Assembly (NCBI GenBank): GCA_963691705.1 | Contig: OY829542.1 | Coordinates: 62,706,427 to 62,770,426 of the forward strand | Source of the DNA: Viola odorata | Lineage: Eukaryota > Streptophyta > Magnoliopsida > Malpighiales > Violaceae | Length of the DNA: 64,000 nt | Direction of reading: 5' to 3' | In this document: one piece after another, positions 21,328-32,362 of the stretch | Numbering within the stretch: the stretch's first letter is position 1 | Layout: every line of letters begins with the position of its first letter | Position numbers and translations under genes: made by a program | The notes under the pieces: model-generated | What the model saw: the letters and a program-made list of their open reading frames with translations, nothing else | Database searches by the model: none | What the model was told of the DNA's origin: nothing

Positions 21328-24300
21328 CAATTTCAAACTTTTAGTCATCTATAATATATTTATAAATGTAAGTTAATTGAATCATTTGTTTTGTTTTATT
21401 ATCATCTTAAATACTAGAAAGAGTAACTTTGAATTCTTCTTTTTAATTGTAAAACAATTTCAAACTTTTATTCATCTATACTCTATTTATAAATGTAAGT
21501 TAATTGAATCATTTGTTTTGTTTTATTATCATCTTAAATACTAGAAAGAGTAACTTTGAATTCTTATTTTTAATTGTAAAACAATTTCAAACTTTTAGTC
21601 ATCTATAATATATTTATAAATGTAAGTTAATTGAATCATTTGTTTTGTTTTATTATCATCTTAAATACTAGAAAGAGTAACTTTGAATTCTTCTTTTTAA
21701 TTGTAAAACAATTTCAAACTTTTATTCATCTATACTCTATTTATAAATGTAAGTTAATTGAATCATTTGTTTTGTTTTATTATCATCTTAAATACTAAAA
21801 AGAGTAACTTTGAATTCTTATTTTTAATTGTAAAACAATTTCAAACTTTTAGTCATCTATAATATATTTATAAATGTAAGTTAATTGAATCATTTGTTTT
21901 GTTTTATTATCATCTTAAATACTAGAAAGAGTAACTTTGAATTCTTCTTTTTAATTGTAAAACAATTTCAAACTTTTATTCATCTATACTCTATTTATAA
22001 ATGTAAGTTAATTGAATCATTTGTTTTGTTTTATTATCATCTTAAATACTAGAAAGAGTAACTTTGAATTCTTCTTTTTAATTGTAAAACAATTTTAAAC
22101 TTTTAGTCATCTATAATATATTTATAAATGTAAGTTAATTGAATCATTTGTTTTGTTTTATTATCATCTTAAATACTAGAAAGAGTAACTTTGAATTCTT
22201 CTTTTTAATTGTAAAACAATTTCAAACTTTTATTCATCTATACTCTATTTATAAATGTAAGTTAATTGAATCATTTGTTTTGTTTTATTATCATCTTAAA
22301 TACTAGAAAGAGTAACTTTGAATTCTTCTTTTTAATTGTAAAACAATTTCAAACTTTTAGTCATCTATAATATATTTATAAATGTAAGTTAATTGAATCA
22401 TTTGTTTTGTTTTATTATCATCTTAAATACTAGAAATAGTAACTTTGAATTCTTCTTTTTAATTGTAAAACAATTTCAAACTTTTATTCATCTATACTCT
22501 ATTTATAAATGTAAGTTAATTGAATCATTTGTTTTGTTTTATTATCATCTTAAATACTAGAAAGAGTAACTTTGAATTCTTCTTTTTAATTGTAAAACAA
22601 TTTCAAACTTTTAGTCATCTATAATATATTTATAAATGTAAGTTAATTGAATCATTTGTTTTGTTTTATTATCATCTTAAATACTAGAAAGAGTAACTTT
22701 GAATTCTTCTTTTTAATTGTAAAACAATTTCAAACTTTTATTCATCTATACTCTATTTATAAATGTAAGTTAATTGAATCATTTGTTTTGTTTTATTATC
22801 ATCTTAAATACTAGAAAGAGTAACTTTGAATTCTTCTTTTTAATTGTAAAATAATTTCAAACTTTTAGTCATCTATAATATATTTATAAATGTAAGTTAA
22901 TTGAATCATTTGTTTTGTTTTATTATCATCTTAAATACTAGAAAGAGTAACTTTGAATTCTTCTTTTTAATTGTAAAACAATTTCAAACTTTTATTCATC
23001 TATACTCTATTTATAAATGTAAGTTAATTGAATCATTTGTTTTGTTTTATTATCATCTTAAATACTAGAAAGAGTAACTTTGAATTCTTATTTTTAATTG
23101 TAAAACAATTTCAAACTTTTAGTCATCTATAATATATTTATAAATGTAAGTTAATTGAATCATTTGTTTTGTTTTATTATCATCTTAAATACTAGAAAGA
23201 GTAACTTTGAATTCTTCTTTTTAATTGTAAAACAATTTCAAACTTTTATTCATCTATACTCTATTTATAAATGTAAGTTAATTGAATCATTTGTTTTGTT
23301 TTATTATCATCTTAAATACTAAAAAGAGTAACTTTGAATTCTTATTTTTAATTGTAAAACAATTTCAAACTTTTAGTCATCTATAATATATTTATAAATG
23401 TAAGTTAATTGAATCATTTGTTTTGTTTTATTATCATCTTAAATACTAGAAAGAGTAACTTTGAATTCTTCTTTTTAATTGTAAAACAATTTCAAACTTT
23501 TAGTCATCTATAATATATTTATAAATGTAAGTTAATTGAATCATTTGTTTTGTTTTATTATCATCTTAAATACTAGAAAGAGTAACTTTGAATTCTTCTT
23601 TTTAATTGTAAAACAATTTCAAACTTTTATTCATCTATACTCTATTTATAAATGTAAGTTAATTGAATCATTTGTTTTGTTTTATTATCATCTTAAATAC
23701 TAAAAAGAGTAACTTTGAATTCTTATTTTTAATTGTAAAACAATTTCAAACTTTTAGTCATCTATAATATATTTATAAATGTAAGTTAATTGAATCATTT
23801 GTTTTGTTTTATTATCATCTTAAATACTAGAAAGAGTAACTTTGAATTCTTCTTTTTAATTGTAAAACAATTTCAAACTTTTATTCATCTATACTCTATT
23901 TATAAATGTAAGTTAATTGAATCATTTGTTTTGTTTTATTATCATCTTAAATACTAGAAAGAGTAACTTTGAATTCTTCTTTTTAATTGTAAAACAATTT
24001 TAAACTTTTAGTCATCTATAATATATTTATAAATGTAAGTTAATTGAATCATTTGTTTTGTTTTATTATCATCTTAAATACTAGAAAGAGTAACTTTGAA
24101 TTCTTCTTTTTAATTGTAAAACAATTTCAAACTTTTATTCATCTATACTCTATTTATAAATGTAAGTTAATTGAATCATTTGTTTTGTTTTATTATCATC
24201 TTAAATACTAGAAAGAGTAACTTTGAATTCTTCTTTTTAATTGTAAAACAATTTCAAACTTTTAGTCATCTATAATATATTTATAAATGTAAGTTAATTG

Positions 24301-27300
24301 AATCATTTGTTTTGTTTTATTATCATCTTAAATACTAGAAATAGTAACTTTGAATTCTTCTTTTTAATTGTAAAACAATTTCAAACTTTTATTCATCTAT
24401 ACTCTATTTATAAATGTAAGTTAATTGAATCATTTGTTTTGTTTTATTATCATCTTAAATACTAGAAAGAGTAACTTTGAATTCTTCTTTTTAATTGTAA
24501 AACAATTTCAAACTTTTATTCATCTATACTCTATTTATAAATGTAAGTTAATTGAATCATTTGTTTTGTTTTATTATCATCTTAAATACTAAAAAGAGTA
24601 ACTTTGAATTCTTATTTTTAATTGTAAAACAATTTCAAACTTTTAGTCATCTATAATATATTTATAAATGTAAGTTAATTGAATCATTTGTTTTGTTTTA
24701 TTATCATCTTAAATACTAGAAAGAGTAACTTTGAATTCTTCTTTTTAATTGTAAAACAATTTCAAACTTTTATTCATCTATACTCTATTTATAAATGTAA
24801 GTTAATTGAATCATTTGTTTTGTTTTATTATCATCTTAAATACTAGAAAGAGTAACTTTGAATTCTTCTTTTTAATTGTAAAACAATTTTAAACTTTTAG
24901 TCATCTATAATATATTTATAAATGTAAGTTAATTGAATCATTTGTTTTGTTTTATTATCATCTTAAATACTAGAAAGAGTAACTTTGAATTCTTCTTTTT
25001 AATTGTAAAACAATTTCAAACTTTTATTCATCTATACTCTATTTATAAATGTAAGTTAATTGAATCATTTGTTTTGTTTTATTATCATCTTAAATACTAA
25101 AAAGAGTAACTTTGAATTCTTATTTTTAATTGTAAAACAATTTCAAACTTTTATTCATCTATACTCTATTTATAAATGTAAGTTAATTGAATCATTTGTT
25201 TTGTTTTATTATCATCTTAAATACTAGAAAGAGTAACTTTGAATTCTTCTTTTTAATTGTAAAACAATTTCAAACTTTTATTCATCTATACTCTATTTAT
25301 AAATGTAAGTTAATTGAATCATTTGTTTTGTTTTATTATCATCTTAAATACTAGAAATAGTAACTTTGAATTCTTCTTTTTAATTGTAAAACAATTTCAA
25401 ACTTTTATTCATCTATACTCTATTTATAAATGTTAGTTAATTGAATCATTTGTTTTGTTTTATTATCATCTTAAATACTAGAAAGAGTAACTTTGAATTC
25501 TTCTTTTTAATTGTAAAACAATTTCAAACTTTTAGTCATCTATAATATATTTATAAATGTAAGTTAATTGAATCATTTGTTTTGTTTTATTATCATCTTA
25601 AATACTAGAAAGAGTAACTTTGAATTCTTCTTTTTAATTGTAAAATAATTTCAAACTTTTAGTCATCTATAATATATTTATAAATGTAAGTTAATTGAAT
25701 CATTTGTTTTGTTTTATTATCATCTTAAATACTAGAAAGAGTAACTTTGAATTCTTCTTTTTAATTGTAAAACAATTTCAAACTTTTATTCATCTATACT
25801 CTATTTATAAATGTAAGTTAATTGAATCATTTGTTTTGTTTTATTATCATCTTAAATACTAAAAAGAGTAACTTTGAATTCTTATTTTTAATTGTAAAAC
25901 AATTTCAAACTTTTAGTCATCTATAATATATTTATAAATGTAAGTTAATTGAATCATTTGTTTTGTTTTATTATCATCTTAAATACTAGAAAGAGTAACT
26001 TTGAATTCTTCTTTTTAATTGTAAAACAATTTCAAACTTTTATTCATCTATACTCTATTTATAAATGTAAGTTAATTGAATCATTTGTTTTGTTTTATTA
26101 TCATCTTAAATACTAGAAAGAGTAACTTTGAATTCTTCTTTTTAATTGTAAAACAATTTTAAACTTTTAGTCATCTATAATATATTTATAAATGTAAGTT
26201 AATTGAATCATTTGTTTTGTTTTATTATCATCTTAAATACTAGAAAGAGTAACTTTGAATTCTTCTTTTTAATTGTAAAACAATTTCAAACTTTTATTCA
26301 TCTATACTCTATTTATAAATGTAAGTTAATTGAATCATTTGTTTTGTTTTATTATCATCTTAAATACTAGAAAGAGTAACTTTGAATTCTTCTTTTTAAT
26401 TGTAAAACAATTTCAAACTTTTAGTCATCTATAATATATTTATAAATGTAAGTTAATTGAATCATTTGTTTTGTTTTATTATCATCTTAAATACTAGAAA
26501 TAGTAACTTTGAATTCTTCTTTTTAATTGTAAAACAATTTCAAACTTTTATTCATCTATACTCTATTTATAAATGTAAGTTAATTGAATCATTTGTTTTG
26601 TTTTATTATCATCTTAAATACTAGAAAGAGTAACTTTGAATTCTTCTTTTTAATTGTAAAACAATTTCAAACTTTTAGTCATCTATAATATATTTATAAA
26701 TGTAAGTTAATTGAATCATTTGTTTTGTTTTATTATCATCTTAAATACTAGAAAGAGTAACTTTGAATTCTTCTTTTTAATTGTAAAACAATTTCAAACT
26801 TTTATTCATCTATACTCTATTTATAAATGTAAGTTAATTGAATCATTTGTTTTGTTTTATTATCATCTTAAATACTAGAAAGAGTAACTTTGAATTCTTC
26901 TTTTTAATTGTAAAATAATTTCAAACTTTTAGTCATCTATAATATATTTATAAATGTAAGTTAATTGAATCATTTGTTTTGTTTTATTATCATCTTAAAT
27001 ACTAGAAAGAGTAACTTTGAATTCTTCTTTTTAATTGTAAAATAATTTCAAACTTTTAGTCATCTATAATATATTTATAAATGTAAGTTAATTGAATCAT
27101 TTGTTTTGTTTTATTATCATCTTAAATACTAGAAAGAGTAACTTTGAATTCTTCTTTTTAATTGTAAAACAATTTCAAACTTTTAGTCATCTATAATATA
27201 TTTATAAATGTAAGTTAATTGAATCATTTGTTTTGTTTTATTATCATCTTAAATACTAGAAAGAGTAACTTTGAATTCTTCTTTTTAATTGTAAAACAAT

Positions 27301-27503
27301 TTCAAACTTTTATTCATCTATACTCTATTTATAAATGTAAGTTAATTGAATCATTTGTTTTGTTTTATTATCATCTTAAATACTAGAAAGAGTAACTTTG
27401 AATTCTTCTTTTTAATAGTAAAACAATTTCAAACTTTTATTCATCTATACTCTATTTATAAATGTAAGTTAATTGAATCATTTGTTTTGTTTTATTATCA
27501 TCT
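21328..27503. repeat. 127-bp satellite array, 48.6 units, two alternating monomer types
   Basis: The phrase CAATTTCAAACTTTTA recurs at exactly 127-bp steps from 21328 to 27424 (48 steps, no net indel). Two monomer types differ at three linked positions: type A has AGTCATCTATAATATAT and type B has ATTCATCTATACTCTAT. I count 24 A and 25 B units, mostly in strict A-B alternation (254-bp dimers), with breaks at units 17-18 (AA), 25-26 (BB), 30-33 (BBBB), 34-35, 45-47 and 48-49. Further private variants (ACTAAAAAG, GAAATAG, AATTTTAAAC, AATAATTTC, TTCTTATTT) mark longer higher-order blocks. It is AT-rich and has no coding potential. Confidence 0.95.
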
Positions 27504-27589
27504 AATTTTAAAAACTATAAATTCAGTAATTATAGCTAAAAATTAAAATTTACATTTCTACAAATTAAACATATTAATTAATAATAGCC

Positions 27590-27800
27590 CTCCAAGCCCA
27601 CCAGCCCGCCAAGCCCACCAAGCCCACCAGGCACCAGCCCTTCCACTTTGCAAAATAAAATTTGCCTAGGAAGGGATTCGAACTCCTTCCCCTTTGCAAG
27701 TTTAGCCAATGCCTTGCCACTGGAGCAAAGTGTCTTATTGATATGTTTTGTAGATATATATATTTTTATATATAAATATATATATATATTTCCGGTTCTA
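27590..27800. repeat. Right tRNA-like/SINE-like module, direct repeat with 21131-21300
   Basis: Same text and orientation as the left module, through TGTCTTATTGATATGTTTTGTAGATATATA and on to TTTCCGGTT. It is preceded by a small AAGCCCACC repeat (27595-27635). The shared extent is roughly 170-180 bp, so the satellite array lies between two direct repeats inside the hAT-like element. Confidence 0.6.
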
Positions 27801-27984
27801 ACGGTTCTACGGTTCGGATCGGATTTTTTAGAGCCGAAGAACCGGACCGAACCGGAACAATACGGTTCGGACCGGTTCGATTTTTTTTTCAAAAAAAAAA
27901 AAAAAAACCACCGGATCGGTCCAATTCGGGCCGGTTCCGGATCGGGCCGGTTCTTGTACACCCCTAATACACACGGTACGCACG

Positions 27985-27990
27985 TATAAA
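27985..27990 (+). promoter_or_regulatory. TATA box of the glutathione peroxidase gene
   Basis: TATAAA in the context CACGTATAAATTGG, 48 bp upstream of the first ATG and 18 bp downstream of the hAT-like element's end. A second TATAAAA lies at 28019-28025, too close to the ATG to be the likely promoter. Confidence 0.5.
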
Positions 27991-28032
27991 TTGGACCCAC
28001 TGATCTATACGTTTCCCTTATAAAACGCGCAA

Positions 28033-30436
28033 ATGTTCTCTTCTTCAACTCGCGTCATCACTCCAAAAAATCTACTCTTGGTATCCGTATCTGCTTCTCA
28101 AGCTTTGTCAAAGCAATCATCTTTCACTTACGCGCAAATCTTTCTTCCATCTCTGCAGAAATCACCAGTTTCTGTGGTTTCTGGATCTAACAAGTCAGGG
28201 GTTTTAAGACCTGTACTAACTCCTTTCCGATTAAACTCTACCATGGCTAGCCAATCTCAATCAGTTCACGACTTCACTGTAAAGGTAGTTTCATTTGTTT
28301 GTTTGCTTTTTTTAGTGCTTTGGGCATCTGGGTTTTGTTTAATTTGAGTTATGTAGAAGAAAGGGTGCTTTGAGGTTGGTGGAGATTGGTGTGTTTTCAT
28401 TTGCCACTGTTATTTAGCGGTTGAAATTCATGAAGTGGGATTTGTATCGAGTCTAAAAATTTATTCTAGACTTGTATTGAGTCTAAAAACTGATGCTTTA
28501 ATGGTTAGTCTATTTGCTGCTTCTTTAATCATCAAACCTACACAGGGTTTTCAATTCAAGTTATTTGTCTTATTTGTTTGGATGCATATGCAATGAATTC
28601 ATTGGAGATTTTCTTTCACATGTGAGCTGTGTTGGATTTTGGACAACAGGACTAGTGCGTTAGTACCGGTTGTACACATTAGGGACATATGGACGCATAT
28701 GTTATTTGTGTACCGTCATATGATATATTGTTAACATAAGGTTAATTGGACCAATTTGATGATCTAATAAAGTTAAGGGGTCCAATCGTCTAATTGAAAT
28801 AGTGTGTAGGGGGTTAATACGGTTATTGTGCAGATTCCGAATTAATTCCGAATTGTTGATGGACCGATTCGGAATTAAAGAAAAACTCTAAGGACGGAAT
28901 TGATCCCTGGTGGAATTGTTTTATATAAATAAAGCACTCTCCATTGTTTCTCATTAAGGAAAAACTAAGGAAAGAAACGTAGAAACTGTGAGGGAGAGTG
29001 TGTTGGGAGATCCATTGAACCCCAAAGCAATCATCCATCAGAAGATCAACACTCCGGGTTTTCTACATCAGATCATGGCATCATCATCAGGTACGCTTCC
29101 GCTGCTCCGGATCTAATTCATGCAATTAACTGAGATTGATTCGTTCCTTGGGATGTTATCTCCCATACGGTTCCAACAAGCTGTTGATACTCTCTTGGTC
29201 TACTAATAGGAATTTGACTAATGATTTTAAGCTGATTGCTTGCAGGATGCTAGGGGAAATGATGTGGATCTTAGCATTTACAAGGGGAAGGTCCTTCTGA
29301 TTGTTAATGTTGCTTCACAATGGTATTACTTTGCTTCTGTTCTTCTTGTGCGTGAAGGGGAAATATAAAATATGTTTTCTGGCTAGGATATAGGGATTAG
29401 ACATATGAGGAAGAATTCCCATCTTCATTAGTAATATTTTGCCATTAAATTTTCTTGGTGCTGATCAAATCATCTTTAACATCCTATTGCATTTTCATTT
29501 TGATGGAAAACCTAAGCAAGACTAAGCTCTTCATTCAAGTTATTCGATTTTTCTTTTCCATATACCATTGCCATTAAGCTTATGTTTTGTTTTTTCTGCA
29601 GTGGTTTGACCAACGCTAACTACACTGAACTGGCTCAGTTATACCAGAAGTACAAGGATCAAGGTTTGTTATTAATACTTCTTTTGGTTTGGTTTTATTG
29701 GAACTTTAGAGGACGAATACGAGTGCAATATTTATCTGATACTAACTCCAGCAGTGGAAGCATATATAGCTGAACTCGTATCGCATTTACTTTCCCTCCT
29801 TGTGATTATTATGTCTGCTTTCTATTACATGTGTTTCACTCCGTTACAAGTTACTTAACATACATCTTGCGTATCACTTGTGAAGACCGTTAGGGATAGA
29901 CCTCCTTGAGCATGATCAATCATTTTGAGAAATTGTGACTTTGCTGGAGTGTTATTTCTTTTATTTTATACTTCTTTTTGTGTTGATGCAGGTTTGGAGA
30001 TCCTGGCTTTTCCATGCAATCAGTTTGGAAATCAGGAGCCAGGTAGCAACGAGGAGATCATGGAGTTTGCTTGTACTCGCTTTAAGGCTGAGTATCCCAT
30101 CTTTGATAAGGTAGGCGCTGCAGTTGCTTTTGTGGTGCTTTCAACATTTTCTGCGAAAATTTGTGTCTGATGCTGCTCTTATACCACCTAATTGTCTCGT
30201 GATCTCAAACCTAAAGATGATGTAATGATGTTATGCTATGTCGATCTTTACTTAGTTTGGTTGTTCTCTTGGTATAGGTTGATGTGAATGGTTCAAACGC
30301 TGCTCCGATTTACAAGTTCTTGAAGTCCAGCAAAGGTGGCCTCTTCGGTGATGGTATTAAGTGGAATTTCTCCAAGTTCCTGGTAGACAAAGATGGGCAT
30401 GTTGTGGAGCGTTATGCTCCCACCACTTCCCCTTGA
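28033..30436 (+). CDS. GPX: Plant glutathione peroxidase (GPX6-like, thioredoxin-dependent type), five coding exons
   Basis: Reduces hydrogen peroxide and lipid hydroperoxides; plant GPXs mainly use thioredoxin. Coding exons: 28033-28284, 29246-29322, 29602-29663, 29992-30110, 30278-30436, all with GT-AG borders. About 70 N-terminal residues, rich in Ser/Arg/Leu, look like a mitochondrial or plastid transit peptide, before [14 protein letters not shown]. The catalytic Cys codon is split across exons 2/3 (NVASQ-C-GLTN). The Gln is in [12 protein letters not shown] and the Trp in [15 protein letters not shown]. The family usually ends SPLSIEKD-KKLL; here TGA (30434-30436) follows TTSP. The final exon encoding NIKKLLGVE is still present at 30527-30559 but is out of reach, costing about a dozen C-terminal residues away from the active site. 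Intron 1 holds a solo LTR. A polyadenylation signal AATAAA lies near 30617. Confidence 0.85.
28243..28245 (+). promoter_or_regulatory. Second in-frame ATG of GPX, strong context
   Basis: The context CTACCATGGC is near-optimal for plants, while the first ATG at 28033 has a weak GCAAATGTTC context. Initiation here would give a protein beginning MASQSQ, the usual cytosolic GPX start, without the transit peptide. Confidence 0.45.
28630..29178 (+). mobile_element. Solo LTR (549 bp) in GPX intron 1
   Basis: It starts TGTTGGA and ends TCCAACA, with the 5-bp target duplication AGCTG on both sides (28625-28629 and 29179-29183). A TATA-like TTTATATAAATAAAGC near 28920 sits mid-LTR. There is no internal domain, so it is a recombination-derived solo LTR, probably of a Ty1-copia element by its TGTTGG start. 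It contains an ATGG...CATCATCAGGTAC stretch with a possible splice donor at its 3' part. Confidence 0.85.
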
Positions 30437-30526
30437 GGTATATAAACCTTTCTGGTCTCAACACACATTCCTTTTAGACACTAGCAACCACATCTGAACT
30501 CGAATGTCTGATCTCATTCTATGCAG

Positions 30527-30559
30527 AAAAACATCAAGAAACTACTCGGGGTCGAGTGA
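30527..30559 (+). pseudogene. Orphaned last exon of GPX
   Basis: It follows an ATGCAG acceptor and would encode KNIKKLLGVE plus a stop, the standard C-terminus of plant GPX. The upstream exon now ends in TGA, so this piece is probably transcribed as 3' UTR, whether spliced or not. Confidence 0.6.
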
Positions 30560-30639
30560 ATGCAAAAGGAAGAAGGGTTAATGGAGCAGCTACCAGCTGC
30601 TGGAATAATGAAGCTCAATAAAGTGTAATAATAAAACCT

Positions 30640-32160
30640 TTCTATAACTTTTGTTATGAATATGCGTAGTCATGTTAAAATGGATAATGTATGTCCAGTT
30701 CAGTAGTTGTACGTGTGAAGTTTACTAAAATAATCCTGTTTTCAACTACTGTCTTGCAGCTTATTCTACAACATTAAATCCTAATCTTGCGCCAAAGAAT
30801 AAAAATAATCTTCCTGAATGAATTAGTTGCTGTTTTGTATGTATGAACACTAATTAAGATAATGATTGGTTAAAGTCTAAAGAAATACTCCATTTTTTTT
30901 AATAAACAGTAGATTTACAAGTACGGTTATTAAGATTAGCTGTTGAACGCAGGAGCCAGTTTAACTAACGGCTGAACGCAAACCCAACCCAATCCATTGT
31001 CAGCAGACATGAACTCTCATATCTGTTTAATCACTTGCATAACGTGTAATCCAAGTCGAATGATACGTAATTTGAAAGACAATTTTAAAAGAAAAAAAGA
31101 GGAAATGTCAGTTAATTGTGATTCACGTTACGGACGGAGTACTATTTTCTATTCAAATCACTGTATGCCTCCCTCCTCCTCTTTTTTCCTTTCCTTTCTA
31201 GATCCAATTTCCAGAAAGCAACCTCCATCAACACTGTAAAAGAACCTACACATAACCACTTTAACTTGGATTTTGCACCTTTGAATTTGTTCTTAAAAGC
31301 TAATCAACTATGGCTTCCTCCCTCCCTCCCATCTCTTTTCCTCCCAATCCACACTTCATGTGAACTCCCATCTCTTTTCCTCCCAATCCACACTTCATGT
31401 GAAGAGTAAGAAGGTCTTTTGTATAAATATCCAGAAATTTCAACCAAAAAAGCATGAAAAATGGACAGACGGAAAATAAAGGTTTGACCTTTGTGCTTTC
31501 TTTTAACAGAGTTGTATTGGAATCTTAATAAACAATAATATTTATAATGCTATTCGGGAGGAATAGGCAAAAGGAATAGACAATAATTACAAGCTATTGG
31601 TGCAAATTTATGAAACTGACCCGTGTCTCCTTCTTCATATCCTCTCTTCCTCTTCCCGATCTAGGATTTTTTTTCCTCTTCTCCTCTTCCCGCGAACTCG
31701 ATACCTACAAGAGAAAATGAAGTCGAGTTAGTCCAAGATTTAATTAAAAACCCATTGATTCATATTTCTGTCCCAAATATTCGAATCCATTAGTAAAAAA
31801 TTAGTAAAAATATTAATATTTTTAACATTACTCTTTAGAAAAAATACCATTAGTACGTGATTTTTTATTTCCTGAAATTCAAGATTGGTTTTAATTACTC
31901 TTTAGGATGTGATTTTTTTTTTGAAATTCAAGATTTGGCATGATATGGAATTAATTCCAGGAAGGATATACTCTTTGTATATATTTGTATTTCTGGTGGA
32001 ATAGAAAATCAAGCCAGGATATACTCTTTGCCTTATGAATAGTATACTGGAATTAATTCCATATCAATCTAATTAATTCCCGTCTATAAGTAAATGAATT
32101 TCAAATCAATCTAATTGATTTCATATCAATCTAATTAATTCCAATAGCTTTAATTACGTC
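30640..32160. other. Intergenic between GPX and neprosin gene 1
   Basis: AT-rich, no gene. It contains a local 40-bp tandem duplication at about 31342-31402 (TCCCATCTCTTTTCCTCCCA) absent from copy 2, and the unoccupied insertion site TCCAT (31224-31228) of the element present in copy 2. Confidence 0.7.
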
Positions 32161-32168
32161 TATATATA
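32161..32168 (+). promoter_or_regulatory. TATA box, neprosin gene 1
   Basis: TATATATA about 200 bp upstream of the ATG; a 5' UTR intron (donor GTGAGT at 32248, acceptor CTTTCAG ending 32353) lies between. The same layout is kept in copy 2. Confidence 0.5.
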
Positions 32169-32362
32169 TTTCATAATAGAGCGTATACACGATCATATTT
32201 TCTTTCAGCAGCAAAGTTTCAATTTTGCAAAGAAAAGCAAAGCATTGGTGAGTTTTTTGTTGTTTCTTATAATTAGTAGTGTGTATTCTTATAAATATAC
32301 CATATATGTAGTCTCGATTAATTTACTGACGTGGGCATGTTTTGCTCTTTCAGGGTTTGATC

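Larger units (their letters stand above)
20907..27974. mobile_element. hAT-like non-autonomous element carrying a satellite array, with 8-bp target duplications
   Basis: The element proper is 20915-27966 (7,052 bp). It starts TAGGGGTGTACA and ends with the exact reverse complement TGTACACCCCTA. Both sides carry the same 8-bp word ATACACAC (20907-20914 and 27967-27974), the target duplication size of hAT elements. Subterminal 150-180 bp on each side are packed with CCGGTTCGGATCGG-type words in both orientations, another hAT trait. Inside come a tRNA-like module, 6.2 kb of 127-bp satellite, and a second tRNA-like module. No transposase ORF exists, so it needs a transposase in trans. It ends 18 bp before the GPX TATA box. 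Confidence 0.9.

Noticed and set aside
21328..27503. CRISPR-like array of regular repeats
   Set aside because: Units are contiguous 127-bp tandem copies with no variable spacers, in a plant nuclear context inside a transposon; it is a satellite.
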